NCBI RefSeq assembly: GCF_958295425.1
Contig: NC_081149.1
Coordinates: 6,229,194-6,293,193, forward strand
Direction of reading: 5' to 3'
Origin: Solea solea
Taxonomy: Eukaryota > Chordata > Actinopteri > Pleuronectiformes > Soleidae
Length of the DNA stretch: 64,000 nt
In this document: piece by piece, positions 1 through 48,200 of the stretch
How the letters are laid out: every line of letters begins with the position of its first letter
Position numbering within the stretch: position 1 is the stretch's first letter
Notes under the pieces: generated by a model
Seen by the model: only the letters and a program-made list of their open reading frames with translations
The model's database searches: none
What the model was told of the DNA's origin: nothing
Made by a program: the position numbers and the translations under genes

Positions 1-79
1 CTGGGGCAGAATTGTTCGGAGATTCGGCAAGAACACATTCTCCCGAGCTGCTGCAGAGCTTGGTTCTGACGCCTGACTT

Positions 80-165
80 GTAACCAAATAAAATCCCTTT
101 GTTCGGTACGAGTCCTGTGTCAGTGGGGTCTTTTCCTGCATCATCAACTCATCACCTATCGTTCA
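80..165 (+). repeat. Possible LTR (R-U5-like) end
   Basis: AATAAA lies at the very left of the window, followed by a G/T-rich stretch ending near TTTTCCTGCA, which resembles the polyadenylation region and 3' edge of a long terminal repeat. No retroviral coding sequence is present and the left part is cut off by the window edge. It could equally be the 3' end of an ordinary transcript. Confidence 0.25.
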
Positions 166-779
166 TAAGAAGAAGGAAGCCTGACAAAAACGACAAAAGC
201 CCAAGCTGTGACAGTAACATCTGCTTACTTGTCTGAAACTTTCAGTTACCAGTGGTGGCAACGTTAGCATCAGGCTAACATCATTTATTTCTGATGACTT
301 ATTTATGGGTGTCAAATTATCGCGTCAATTGCTAATTATAATCATATTTAGCACGTTATGTTAATCTAATTTTTAGTCTCTAACTTTACTGTGTCTGTAT
401 GCGAGTTCTCAGCCCAATGAACGGGACATTTACATTTCAGAAAAGCCCAGACGGCACCATTAATAAAGGTTAAAGGTGATATGCCTTCTGTGTAACAAGG
501 TTACCATCAAAGCAGCTACCATGTCAATGCAAAGCACCCAGTCGCGAGTGCAGCCACAGCTAACGTTAGCAGCGAAGAGGTTAGCAATTTAGCGAGCCAT
601 AGCAAAGCTCTTACAACTAAAAACTAAACCGGAGGAGAACACGCCACATATGAGCAAGTCTGTGACCGACAGGCTACTTTTTATGGACCTGATGTTTTAT
701 TTTTAATTTGTATTTTCTAATTAGAGTTTGACAAAAGAACACATCGGAATGTAGAGGGCTGCATCTGTTCAAGTTTGTT

Positions 780-945
780 AAAACAATAAATGCCACTTTT
801 TTGTTATATACCAATCTTTTGATCTGCCTCAATGATGTAATAATGAATTTTAATGAGTAATTTTTAGGTGCGATTAATCAATTAATTAAAGATCACAATT
901 TATTAATCGCTCAATTGTTTTAATCTCTTGACAGCACTAGACTCA
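780..945 (-). repeat. Degenerate end of a dispersed repeat (GCGATTAAT type)
   Basis: The segment contains GCGATTAATCAATTAATT and ends with TTGACAGCACTAG. Read on the minus strand it resembles the start of the copy at 61174 (TAGTGCTGTCAA followed by repeated TTAATCGC). This pattern recurs in fish genomes. The transposon class is not determined here. Confidence 0.45.
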
Positions 946-955
946 TGCCCTCTAA

Positions 956-1616
956 TGGCGCCTTTCCATTTTACAGTTCTAGTATTACTTGGCTCTACTC
1001 GGATTGGCATCAGGCACGTAATTTTTCCATCCATTTTTGCTGTGATGTTTTATACACGACACAAACACACAAACTAGTGACGGGCAAAGCAGTTGTTTTT
1101 GGTGTAACTGAATCATTAGAATCAGTTCATTAAAAAGATTTGTTCCTGTATGACTGGAACTGAACTGAAATACGACTGAACGGGTCGGGATTCAGCTTTC
1201 AGCTGTGCTGTCACTAAATACACCAGACTCCGCTGTTAAATATTGAAATTTTAGACATTTTAATTTGCTAAATGTTGGAGATCAACGCATGTTTTCAGGG
1301 ATTTTTAATTCTTTTTTCACTGATCTACAGTTTGGCATTGAAGGGGCCTACAATAGAACCCTGAGGGACACCAGAGACACCTCACACTGCATCACATTTA
1401 TTCTTGTGTCGGGCGTCGCGCTCATGACTCTTCCAGTGACGACGCTCTCTGACCAATTAGTGATCGGCAGTCTGTTGATGTCACATTTTTAGTATTGATT
1501 CAGCTCGCTTGGAACCTCGCCAGAACAGGCACTGAAAAAAAAAAGCATCAGGTACCAGGTGGTATCAGTAATAGGGTGATATAACTGTGCTAGAACTGTA
1601 TAATGGAAAAGTGCCA
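956..1616. mobile_element. Non-autonomous DNA transposon with inverted ends, TAA duplication
   Basis: The left end starts TGGCGCCTTTCCATTTTACA and the right end reads, on the other strand, TGGCACTTTTCCATTATACA; both continue to GTTCTAG. This is an imperfect 27-bp inverted repeat. TAA flanks both sides (953-955 and 1617-1619), the target duplication size and sequence typical of PIF/Harbinger elements. No transposase is encoded. The interior is a mosaic (see the nested repeat at 1074 and the shared segment at 1343). Confidence 0.7.
1074..1215. repeat. Nested repeat inside the 956-1616 element
   Basis: Begins CTAGTGACGGGCAAAGCAG and continues with GAATCATTAGAATCAGTTCA and AAAAAGATTTGTTC. This layout is common in fish interspersed repeats. 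It has no counterpart in the shorter family member at 17119-17325, so it is probably a later insertion or internal expansion. Confidence 0.4.
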
Positions 1617-4600
1617 TAAAGTGGCTGGAGATCCGGGGTCAGGATGTTGAAAGCACTCAGAAAGTGTCACTTCCTTGTGTTTTTTTTGTATTTTTTTTTT
1701 CACCTATGCTAATAACTATGACGCATTTGCAGTGCTAGTAAAGTGCTTAGGTGGAGCAATGTCGAGCCCACCTCACTTTACCAGGTCACATAAATAAAGC
1801 TCGACACACTCAGAGCAGCATGGGTTGCCAGACCACCAACACAATTCACGACAAAAACATTGCGCACATGATTCATTTTAATCAAAAATGAATTAGTTTT
1901 CTAATGAAAATGACCCACATGTCCCACATTCATTTCACAAAAACAAAATGATTGAGTGCAAGTTTTGTCAAAAAACTGTGTTGATACATATTATTTTTTT
2001 GTTGTTGTTGGTATGCAGTAATCCTGGCCAGTTTGTGTTGGTTTATATGGCATAAACTTGCTTGATGTGTGTTGAGCTTATTGCATGTTGGTGTTAAAGG
2101 AGGTTTTCTCAAATGTAGACTTTTCAATCCCAAACCACATCAACGAGGCAACAAACCTCTTGTTGGTTCTTGAGTGGTTGGATTCCTGTGTGTTGTTATC
2201 CTCTAACACTTGTCATTACAAGCACACTGACGTCACACTGACGTCAGGAAGAAATTGATGACTCAATCCCTGTTTGGTTTAATTCTACATCCACCACCTC
2301 TGGATTTTGTCCTTCGTGTATCTTTCTCGGCTGTTTCCCCCTGCCTTGATTTAACACATGGAAGGTCAGAGCTTTTTAAGCATTTTGACCACGTGTACGT
2401 TGCTTCTCGTCAACGACATTAACCCTAAACTATTCCACTGCTGTCACAGCTGAAACATGGATAATGTCATTGAGAGGAGCGTGGCACATGCCCTCTCCGA
2501 GTGGTGAGCAATCAATTTGCAAAATGATTTATGAGGCAGCACCTACCAGGAGAATCACATGTAGGACACAGTGCACTCAGCTTCTCTTTTGTTTGGATTT
2601 CAGTATATGACGTGACCGGAGAAAAACAATCCAATGATAAATATTCTAGTTACGTACGACACGAGTGTTCCTGCTCCCCTATAGCCGGCCTGTCTGCTAT
2701 CTGCTTGTGTTTTCTGCTCACACATAATTCTTTGCTTTAATGTTTTACACCGGCCGTGCCCGACACCTGACGCTGGAGGTGGTTTTTCCAAAGGTAGCAG
2801 AGCAGACGTGACCGACTTTGGAGCACAAGCTGCTAGCGCTGCTCATGCGACACAAATATGTGCAGTGCAGTTTAGTGCTCAGATGGCACGTACCAACACT
2901 AAAGTCTGAATCATTACTCTGATCTAATTTCTTTAGAGATTCCTGAAAAAAAGGTCAAGAAAACATGTCAAATACAGCTCCTACCAAAGCCTGGTCTTGC
3001 AGGGCATAATCTGAATTCTGTTTAATATTTATTATATAATTAAATAATAGAAATTACTATCTCACATTAGGTATTTGCTTACTTTACACATTTACATTGC
3101 AAGACAAAGCTGAAAATATTTTTAGGAGGATGTAGACATGAGATGAGAGAGAAATATGTTTACGGTTTATATAGCAATTGTGTTACTTTGTGTTATTCAA
3201 AGACTGGTAACATAAAAAACAAAAAATAAAAAAATCTCCACACTCACTCATACACAGGAAACACAACACAGGAAGTAAAACAACATAGCAACAGCAAAAC
3301 CTTGTGCAATAACCAAATCTCTTGATAAATGCACACTCTACAATAAAGCCGTAGGCCATGACGCCACGCAGGGATTACCAGGGGATTACAATATATTCAC
3401 CCCACTGGGATTCCATCACGTGGTGGATCAGATCTCTGTGACAGGGGACCAGTGTGTCACACTCCTTTAGGGCCCCAAACACGGCCGTGACAGATTTGAC
3501 AAAGAGCCTAAATCTGTCTGACAGCTCCGCACTAACCACTGTCTGGCAACTATGTGAATACTAAACTAACACCACGGGGTTTTGCAACCGCAGAGCTACT
3601 GTTTGTCACAGTGTCTGTGCCCCGTTACCTCCAGGAGGGCGGAAAGCAAAGCAATCCACCCTTTTTGAGAGAAATTATTATAGTTTATTCAAGAGTGGTT
3701 GCAATGCAGAGAAATAGTGACGCAACACAAACGCCTGGATTTGCTCAAAGGGCAACCCGGAAGATTTCATGTCCTATGTGAATACAGACTTTGATGTCAC
3801 AATAATTAAACTGTCAGCTGCAGAGCTAGACAAGAGAAAAAAAAAAACAACTTTCCCAACAGCTACAGATCATAATACTGACACAGCGGATGTGAATTAA
3901 TCAGCGCAGGCAAAACCATGCATGCGGATTAAGTTTGAATGCTGTGGATTTCTGAACAAAAAAAAAAAAATAAAGTAACAGCTTCAAAAGTACTGTCACG
4001 AGAGAACAATTATAAATCCTCTTGTTCTCTATTTGTTGCACTAAACTCTGGACACCATCTGTTGGATTGGACCAGAGAATATAATAGCAGTAGGGTGGCA
4101 GCTGCCTCCCTAAGATGCAACAGACTGGCCGCGGCCTCATGTTGCACGGTGAAACACTAAAAATACTTCTCCGGGTTCTCCGTTAATGGGCTCTTACGTT
4201 TGACTTAGTTATATAGCGTGCAGACCAGTACGTCATCAAAATAAGCTAGCTCTAAAAAAGAAAAAAAAAAAAAAGCTGGGATGAGATGAGATATCACAAC
4301 ATTTCAGAAATCAACAACAGTTTGGATTGGTCTGTCGGGGAAATACTGCCGAAAATCAAGAATAAAGTCTTATTGGAGACAATTCATAATCATTAAATAT
4401 TGCGCAAATGCTTTGCTAAACATATATGCTTCGTGCTTTTAGATGAAATTATTTCCATTTGGCAGAAATTGAGTATAAAATAGTTCCTTTATATCTTACG
4501 ATAATGGTTTTTACACTTTTTTGTTTGTATTACCACAGACCAGAGCGGGTCTTCTCTACGGAGTTTAACTGATAACTGAAGGCTAGCATGGGCGCTCCTA

Positions 4601-4869
4601 CATGCTTGTTGAAGTTCAATAGTTGTTGCTAGATCCTAAACGATGTACCTTTAAAGAGAGAATTCCACCACCACCACCATCATGTGACAAGGACACGAGT
4701 GAGGGCTGCAAAATTCTGCCATGCAGTCGGAGCACAATGTTTTTAGAAATGTCAAAAGATGATATGGGGGCAAGTAGAGATAGACATTGGTATCATTTCG
4801 CTCACTAAAAAATTGGTATTGAGCCACCGTGTAATATCTAAAATTTGATTTCTCTGTCTCCTCCTACAG

Positions 4870-4885
4870 GCAGTAGGTGATTGAG
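4870..4885 (+). other. grin2c: grin2c 5' UTR segment behind a splice acceptor
   Basis: A pyrimidine-rich tract (about 4850-4866) ends in ACAG at 4866-4869, a good 3' splice site, only 16 bases before the ATG. A second CAG at 4871-4873 could also serve. An in-frame TAG at 4874-4876 closes the frame upstream, so the ATG at 4886 is the first usable start. It has G at -3 and G at +4, a favourable start context. The mRNA therefore begins in a separate upstream non-coding exon, which I could not identify. Confidence 0.75.
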
Positions 4886-40069
<35,184 letters not shown>

Positions 40070-40770
40070 GCCACCAGTCTCCCTGGATCTCTCTCACTGA
40101 GCCCCTCTGAGGAGCGGGTAAACCTGGGGGCTCTTCCCTCTGCCTCTGTTCAAAGCAAAAATCGAACTCTACACCAACAGTGTATTTGAGAGTGCTGACT
40201 CTCAATTATGAGTGCAATAATATCATAGGCAGCAAAATTTAAAGGTGAGGACACGGACATGCAAATTAATGGTGGGACTTAATAAGCCAAACCTATTATA
40301 CTTATACAAAAAAAAGAAGGACAAAGCAGTGTTGGAAAGTATATATTATGTAAGAATTTAATCTATCGATTGTTATTTAGAGGATTTTTAAATGCTGTGT
40401 TGCTATGTGAAAGAATTCTGGGAGACAATATACTGTAGCCTCTCAATCTCAATACAATTTGAGACGTTTCTTTTCTTCCTCCCCGCACCCAGACTTTAAT
40501 TTCTAATCATTTCAATATTTAATTTGAGAAGTAAATTATTAAGGTAATTTTGTCGTCAAACCACTGACATACTCTTCTGTGAATTTTCTTGCTCCGTGAC
40601 CTTGGGTGCAAAGTTTCTTCTGGGATTTTCTGAAACTGCTCCACACGTCATTCATGTAATTTGACTGGGATTTAAAAAAGAAAAAAAAGGGTATAGAAAA
40701 ATAATAATTGTCACGTGTATTTCCATTGTCACACAACTCTTTAATAATAAAGAACAAGGTCATCTCAAGG
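40070..40770 (+). other. grin2c: grin2c 3' UTR (inferred)
   Basis: Sequence from the stop codon to just past the first well-placed AATAAA (40746-40751). It becomes AT-rich after about 40200 and contains no other gene-like reading. The end is inferred from the hexamer alone; longer 3' UTRs are possible. Confidence 0.55.
40746..40751 (+). terminator. grin2c: Candidate polyadenylation signal of grin2c
   Basis: Canonical AATAAA on the + strand about 680 bases after the stop codon. It is the first canonical hexamer I found in the 3' region. The downstream sequence is only moderately T-rich. Confidence 0.5.
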
Positions 40771-42160
40771 ACCTTTTGGAATCATCCGTCATTTCAGTCT
40801 CTATATAAAAAGCTATATAATGTATGCACTTTGTATGGTGATTTGTCAAACATGGCTTTACTTTTCCCCTTCATTTGTGCGTGCATACCGCGAAAGTCTT
40901 GATTGATTCAACCTCTTGGTCACACTTTAATATGAATGCAGTTAGCTTGAGCATTACGCAAGTAGTCATCTGTTGGGTTTACTCATGCGAGTAAATACAA
41001 ATGATCCAACAACCACAATCCTGCAACGTCATAAAATAACTTTATATTTGGTGTGTGTGCCGTAGCACTGCATGCACATGTATGCACTGGAGTTTGGAGA
41101 GTTTGGAGCTTGTGCTAAGCGGACAAGGCTGACTTTTGTTGAACTAATGTTGTGTTTACACCATGGTACAGTACAGTACGGTATGCTCAGCCTTGCGTTT
41201 TTGACTGAGAACAGTACAACTTTACTTGGTGGGCGGGCGTGTGGGGCTGTGCCCGAAGGTCGCATCAACGAGATACGCAGTGCCACGTTGCACTGTTGTG
41301 TCAACATGGAACGCGACCCAACAGACAACAGTGGAGGACATCCAGCAGCTCGGTTTGTGGCTGTTTGTCTCCACAAGACCTCGAGCTTTGTATGAGTATA
41401 GACTGTGGTGCTTTGACGAGAAGGACAGCCGAAAAAAACACGTTTTTCTGTTGTTTTCTGTCGCCAAATCAGCTGACTCTCGTGACTCTAGCTTCTGACC
41501 GTACCATTTTACTCACAGGGGAAGGGTTCCAAAGAATCGAACGATTGTGGCTGGTTATTTGGGTATACTATTCCTCATGAAAAATGCAAAACAAACACTA
41601 TGATCACTTTAGCAAAACTTAAACAACAGCAATTTCTGTCACAGAACACACACTGATCTGAAAGCTGCCTCCAGCGTCAGGCGTCAGCAACACGTTACGT
41701 GTGTGCTGTGTAAGAGATTGATGGGGATCAGTGCGCACACGCACTCACACACACATCTACATGAGTGAGAGCTACATGAGTCAGCAACATTAAACATCAA
41801 GGTTAACACTCTACAGACAGTGAGCCGACACGACCGACCTTGAAAGACATCCGCTGTTATTTGAGACTGTGTTGTCATTGGTTTATTACCCGGTGTGAAG
41901 ATTGTCAAACAGGAGAAACAAAACTACCCGACGGTGTCAGCAACTGCTGCATGTACAAGCATATATTTGACTGAACGGAAGAAAGACTGTGTCCCTGTTA
42001 CATATTATAGTGATAGTTCAGGTCTCTGTGTGCATGGAGGCCCACACTCAGTGAAAACATGGCTACTGGGGGAGGGGGAGGGATTTAAGACTCTTAACTT
42101 AAAGCTCTCGAATGAAATCTATGCCAGCTTAGGTATACTTTATGGTTTATTTCACTGTTA
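40771..42160. other. Intergenic sequence after grin2c
   Basis: No gene recognised. It contains the inverted-repeat element at 41150-41600, and the ORFs at 41029-41580 are readings of that element. The remainder is unassigned. Confidence 0.7.
41150..41600 (-). mobile_element. Inverted-repeat element (GGTACAGT type), reverse copy
   Basis: Starts TGTGTTTACACCATGGTACA and contains GGGGCTGTGCCCGA and GGAGGACATCCAGCAGCT, the reverse complement of the interior of 23609-24043. The far end (CTATTCCTCATGAAAAATGC) matches the inverted left part of that copy, but the terminal bases are lost. Confidence 0.65.
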
Positions 42161-42520
42161 AACAACCTTTTCTACCTAGAAACTGAAGCTTGTAAATCCC
42201 CTCACTCTCCCGCATCAAAGTCCATGGAGAAAATCTGCAATTTTAGCTCGCATGGACACGGTAGCTATTGGTCAACTTCTGCCTCGTTTGGTAAGTTTGC
42301 GTCGCTGTGATGTAAAATCGCTGACTTTCTCAATGGACTTTGGTGTGGGGGGAGTGAGTGGTTTACAAAGCAACAAAAAATTCAGTTTCAAAGGCTGTTT
42401 AACACAACAGCAGCAGCCATATTCTTAAACTACTACACTTTTAAGATGGTGTAAATTATATGAGGTTAAGTGGCTGAAATTGTTTTTTTTTTCTTGTGTC
42501 CTTGTTGGCAGACAAGCCCT
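42161..42520. mobile_element. Palindromic element family, copy 7 (shortened)
   Basis: CTCACTCTCCCGCATCAAAG then TCCATGGAGAAAATC in the left arm; TCTCAATGGACTTTGGTGTG in the right arm only about 100 bases later. The middle segment is mostly deleted. Confidence 0.7.
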
Positions 42521-44179
42521 TCTCATCCCCATTATTTTATAAATGATTGAATGAGTCACATTCCTTAATTCTTAGAGAAAATGTCCTTGCTAAACGGTTA
42601 CTAATTGGAGACAGACAATATTGCATATACAGTATTTCAACTCTTTTGTGGGGAAAAGCTCTCTGGGTGGAACGCTTTGTGTGGCTCAGCGTGGTGCGCT
42701 GATATCACTGGTGTTACAGTGTCATGAGCAGTTTAACACTGGAGCTCCATATCATATAGAAACGAGACTTCTAATGGGACAAAGAGGGATTAATTCTACA
42801 TGCAATTAATAAGTGTAAGAACCGGCTCCCGGCTGAATAAAGCAATTTGTGGGAAAAGTAAATGTGTGAACTCTTTCACCGCACTCTCTCACTCTCTCTC
42901 TGGCCATAGCTATCTTCAATAATTCCTACACAGTAATTAATGAGCAAATCTGCGAACCTTGTGCTCTGTAATGTGACAATTTCATTCGCTCGCACTCCCC
43001 GGCTAATTCACAGAAGGTGAGAGGACATTTCAAGAGCTCACTTTTGACGGTAACTTTGTCAATGACGCCGGTCATAGTATTTCCACTTTTCATCAGCTGA
43101 GTCATCTCTGCAGCTTCCGAGGTCGTGGTTTATGACTTTATTTGTTTTATTTTGACTGTTAGACAACGACTCCATCATTCCCCTGCCTCGTTCCTCTCCT
43201 TACTCCACTCTCATCCTCAGGTGATGGGTTTAATCAAACCACCTGGATGGATAAGAGCTGGCCGAGAGCCAGACCCTCACACACATCACCCATCCCATTA
43301 GCTCAGTCCTGATGTGTGGAACAGGACGGACCAGCAGAGTCCTGCTGTTCACTTGATGAATCCTTGAACTCCCCTTCCACTGACAGCTTTGCTGAGGGGG
43401 ACGTGAACCCACAGGATGGTGCGCAATAGAACGTATTTTCATCTGAAACTCTGTTACAAAGTCAGAAAAAAGTGAAAAATCACCCCTTTTTGAAGCAAAT
43501 TTATTAGAATGTCAAGTTTGATTGTTGTGCCGACAAATATAAAAAAGTATCTCAGCTACCGTAGCTTCAACAGCCCAACACCATGGTATCTGTGTTAGCA
43601 GCTACTGTTGCCACTAATAAAGCAAGATGCGGTGGCTTTGGCAATTGACGTTAGCAGCTAACAACAGCATCACCGAGGAGAGGTTGATAAGCTGAGGAGA
43701 CAGGTCGGGTATCAGTCCCTGTTGGTTCCAGTCTTTGGGCATCCAGCCAGTCCACAGGGCCCACAGGGCTCCTCTATTTGTGGGCAGATGCCCTGTCATC
43801 TGGGCCCTGGGTTACTAAGTAACCATTAGTGTGTGCATGGCATCGAGGCGTCTAAGTCCAAGCTGCGCTGGGACTGCCAGTGCACAGGGCCAGGAGCTCT
43901 CAGTGGAGCAGATTGGTGGCCGTGATGGAGCCTGATTTCCATCATCCATTATCCAATGCCCCTGCAGATAAGTCAGGGTCCTGCAGGGTCCCTCCTCTGA
44001 ACCGCACTTTGAGGAAATGAAGGTAGGGAAACGTGTGTGAGTGTCTGTGGTTCCAAGAGAGCAGGGGAGTGAAATGATGCAAACAGAAATAGATCAGTGG
44101 CGTTCTGCTGCATGTTTATCTTGTGGGTGGAGAGTGAAATCTAGTCACAGTGTTTGTTTGGCTTTGGAAGATGAATATC

Positions 44180-44235
44180 CATCCATCCTTCCATCTTCTA
44201 CCGCTTTATCCTCCACATGAGGGTCGCGGAGGGAG
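44180..44235 (+). repeat. LINE-tail-like fragment
   Basis: CCATCTTCTACCGCTTTATC then GAGGGTCGCGGAGG resembles the start of the repeat at 37029. Confidence 0.45.
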
Positions 44236-45288
44236 GAAGTAAATATGTTTGTGTGTCAGCAGCAGGTGGAGATTGAAAGAAAAAGTGTGTCTGCTCCAAG
44301 CAGCAGCGGAGAATAGAGAGAGAGAGAGAAAAAGAGCTAACCTTGGCTGAAGCTCTTTCCATCCTTCCCTCCATATTAGAGAAAATTATCGTCAAAGGCA
44401 CGTATGTCTTCAACTTCCCCTCCACTGCAGACCTTCAGTTTGCTTCTCCTCTGGTCGAGACGTTTCTGAGAAAGATTATGCAGCTTTTAAGGTTTGGTAA
44501 CGATCGGCATTTCCGACACATAGCAGCTGCTGTGTTGGAATAAGAGTCCGTACACTCGAGAAGGAGTTTAGGAAATCAGTTTTATATCATCTCTGGGTTT
44601 TTTTTTTTCCCCACAAGGAATCTGCATTTTAGGGTTCTTTGGTATTCACCTCCTTGTGGCTGATGATCAAAACATTCCCATTCCATTAAAGTATTTCGCT
44701 GAAACCAACCTGCACACACCTGTTTTCCTACTCTCAGAGTCCCCGGAGAAGCTAGATGCTAATGAAAACATGCTACGCAGTACTCTTTGTCACAAACTGT
44801 CACAAAATTCAAGTCAATAATCTCGGTATTGGTTAAGAAGGAAGTGGCACGATTTGCAATCTCAATGGGATTATCCTAAAAAGTTGCTCTGCAAAGTGGA
44901 AATATTGTGAGTTTGGAGCTAATGAGCATGGGGACCAGCTAACTAGCATGCAGGCTAATGCAATGCACATGCTCGGTCTGGGTCTGTCCTGGACCAAAAA
45001 TACTGGTGGACATCGGCCAAGGTCTACAGCGCCTTCACGTTTCCCCTTAACTATTGAATCAGAATGCAGTGAATGTGAAGATAACTTGAGTCGTTTATTT
45101 TGGCTGATCAGTCCATATCTGTGACATGTTTGCCCTTGGAACGTTGATGACTTGTGACCATATGGTCTTACTGCTCAAATCCCAGGCTGGTTTAAAAACT
45201 TTCACCTTTTTTTTTTACTTTATTCTCTCGCTGCAAAACACAGTGAACCATCTGGGCCAGACGTTCAAACAGTGACCTGCTGCTCACC

Positions 45289-45307
45289 CACACACACACA
45301 CACACAC
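45289..45307. repeat. (CA)n microsatellite
   Basis: About nine CA units. Confidence 0.9.
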
Positions 45308-46083
45308 TCCTCCGTGCGCCGATGACACCATCACCATCAGCTTCCATCATGCAAACTGAATGAATGTCAGATTATTGGGGACGTGACGGCAGAAAAGACG
45401 GCGGAGGGAAAGGATGTGATTTAAAGTTCGCTCTTTCGAATGATTCACGTCGCTGTGATGGTTCCGAATCCTAACGACGGGTCCAAGTGATCCGCCTCCT
45501 GCTTCTGTCAAGAGACGTGGCTTGGCGACTCTGTGACCTTGTGACGTCAGCGACCACTCTCCATTAAAGTGACATGTCATTAATTAAGACGCCGTTTTCG
45601 CCAATTAACGGGAAAAGCAGCCACTCGTGACCATTTGGAAACAATTGATTTGGCGACCTCCGCTCGTTCTCCTCCCTCCCTTTGAACCATGTTCACGCTG
45701 TTAACGTGTGGTCATGTCAGCCGTGGCGTCCTACACAGTTTTCGTCCTTGTGACAAAATCCAGAGAAGACACTCAGAAACTTGTGAATCTATGAATACAT
45801 TCACACTGGAAAGAAAAATCTATTTGAGCAGCACATACCTCGATAATTTACTGCAGTGGTAACGATTCCACAGCCTCAAAGTCTCTACCTGTAAAAGGAA
45901 ATATGACAGTTAGAGGAGGTTGTATTGGAAACTGTGTATTTGATCAATATTATCTACAAACAATAAAAATCTGGAAGGTGGGGCCTGAGGTGGGGTTATA
46001 TTATTTAAAATGTTTTCATGTAACGTATAAGAAAGCCATAAAATTCAATACCAAAAAAGTGGGTTTTCTTCTATACTACAATT

Positions 46084-46084
<1 letters not shown>

Positions 46085-46118
<34 letters not shown>
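46085..46118. repeat. (AAT)n microsatellite
   Basis: About eleven AAT units, followed by an A run. Confidence 0.9.
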
Positions 46119-46123
<5 letters not shown>

Positions 46124-46271
46124 GAACTGGACATGATCTGATTCTGACTTTATCGACTTTCAGAATCCTGTACCAAGTCATGTGACCCTCCTCTTCATGA
46201 GCTTAATCCTCTAGCATTGCATGTTTTTGGTTTATGGCGGCAGCAAGGGCAATGGGAGTGCTCTAATGGGG

Positions 46272-46325
46272 TCCTTCCTTCCTCCCTCCCTTCCTTCTTT
46301 CCTTTCTTCCTTCCTTCTTTCCTCC
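46272..46325. repeat. (TTCC)n/(CTTT)n compound microsatellite
   Basis: A pyrimidine-only tract of TTCC, TCCC and CTTT units. Confidence 0.85.
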
Positions 46326-47171
46326 ATCTCATTCCCCACGTCAGTGACAGAGACATGAAAGGAGCGCCGTTGTTACACAGAGCGATTCACTCTCTGGTGA
46401 TGAGATAGAGCCGGAGTCAAGGTTATAAGTTACAAACAAAAAAACAGAAGAAAGAAAGACAAGAACACAATTGCTTTCCCTTTGAGAGTTCATTTGTAAT
46501 AATGTGTTTGTATAAATACTGAGATGCCTGTGAGTAATCAAGGTAAAATCGATATAAGCTTCATTTTCCCCGGAAGAAACTCCGTCAACATTTGTCCATT
46601 TAACCACCGACAGCTCCCCCCTTCCACCTGCTCCCCTCTGCTCGTTTTTCCTCCATCTTTTTATGGCTTTACAAACTGACTTTTACTGAATCAATTAATC
46701 AATGCACGGGAGAGACTGAATAATATGAGATTCTTCCTCTGTCTAAACACGGATAGATTGTCCGCGGTGATGAATCCTGAAAACCCACTCATTCCTTTTC
46801 TCTTTAACGACCGCTGAGCTGCTTCCGTGACAGGCAGCGAGCGTTCCATTTTCTTTTCTTTTTTTTTCCACTTTCCAAATTTACCTTTAACCGACATCTG
46901 TTAAAGAAAAAAAATCCCGCTGTCATGTTCGCCTGGAGGAGCCCAACGCGCTCTAACGGCTCCTCCTTGTCACTGTAAATGCTCTCGTGTCCTTTGAGTC
47001 GCTTTAAATGGATTTTTGTTTCACGCCACTGCTCTGCCACTCGATGCCACACGTCCACATGTAACCACACGGGGTCACGCATTTTGCATCGTGTTGCGTA
47101 GAAGATGCCAGGGCCGAAGGTGCATAAAACAAACAAAAAAACACCAGCCTGACACATGTGGAGCCTCTAAA

Positions 47172-47300
47172 CCAGAGGTCTCAATGTGGCCCGCCACTTA
47201 ATATCGAGTCATAATGAGGTACACATGTATGTTTTTTTAATTAATAGATTAATTTTGCATTATAAATATGTTTTTATTGTGATAAAAATACCGTTGCATA
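47172..47300. repeat. hAT-like element end
   Basis: CCAGAGGTCTCAATGTGGCC followed by TTTTGCATTATAAATATG corresponds, in inverse orientation, to 54740-54960. The GTGGCCC terminus is characteristic of widespread hAT-type vertebrate repeats (inference). Confidence 0.45.
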
Positions 47301-48170
47301 TTAGCACAAACACTTTTATTTTAAAATTCTGTGAAATATCGTGACACATATTGTTATTGTGATATCATGATGGAAACTGCACACTTTAAATCAACAACGA
47401 TCGAGCGATAATATAATTACAGAACTTGACAGAGTGAATGTGTCTGACCCTTATACTGCCCCCTAGTGCGTTTCACGAGTATGGAAACAGTCAGAGTGGA
47501 CTGGATTATTCCGGACCTGCAGCATTACGACATCTTCAGCCTCATTAACTTTCACTGATTCCACTCTACGAGGAGTCCTTACACCTTTGTAACTTCTGAA
47601 GTTAACATCCAGATTTACTGCTTTCCAGGTGACGGTTAAGGGGGAACTTAAGGGGAAACTTTACCAATCTTGTCAAGTTAAATAAAAGTTTTAAAAATGT
47701 CACATTTTTTGTAAATTGAAACTTGCGTGGACACTAATTGTCTCACTTTACTTGCAATTTTTCTTGACGTAAAACGAATCACTTCCTGTGTGCGACACAA
47801 CGCTATATCGAGAAATACAGAAAGAGAGTCGTGTGGAGCTGATGGACTTTATCAGCACTGTGTCAAAATTATTTGACAGTGGTTTGAATCATTTGTTTAT
47901 ATTTAAAAATTACACACTACAGCTTCAAGTTCCACACTCCAAGGGACAAATATGCCCGTCTGTAGTCTCGAAAACAGCAGATCTGTCGGTCGAAAAAGCC
48001 AACAGAAGCCTTCATGCTCCGTAAATACAGCACAAAGAAAATCAACAATGGCCGTTTTCAGTGGGCATCGATCAGCTGCCGTACATGAACATCATATACA
48101 ACGATACAAAACTGTCCCCAAGGCTGCGAAATGTAGTTACAGTACAGGTGTCATAAAACATCGCCACGGC

Positions 48171-48200
48171 TCCTCCCTCCCTCCCTCCCTCCCTCCCTCC
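48171..48200. repeat. (TCCC)n microsatellite
   Basis: About seven CTCC units. Confidence 0.9.

Larger units (their letters stand above)
1..4869. other. Upstream region of grin2c; no gene recognised
   Basis: No open reading frame here resembles a known protein; the longest is 79 codons. It holds an LTR-like end (about 1-165), a degenerate transposon end (about 780-945), a 661-bp inverted-repeat element (956-1616) and several homopolymer runs. The 5' non-coding exon and promoter of grin2c should lie here or further upstream, but I could not place them from sequence. Confidence 0.6.

Noticed and set aside
41029..41580. Cluster of overlapping ORFs on both strands
   Set aside because: They are readings of the transposon at 41150-41600; the same peptide pieces recur in the copy at 23.7 kb.
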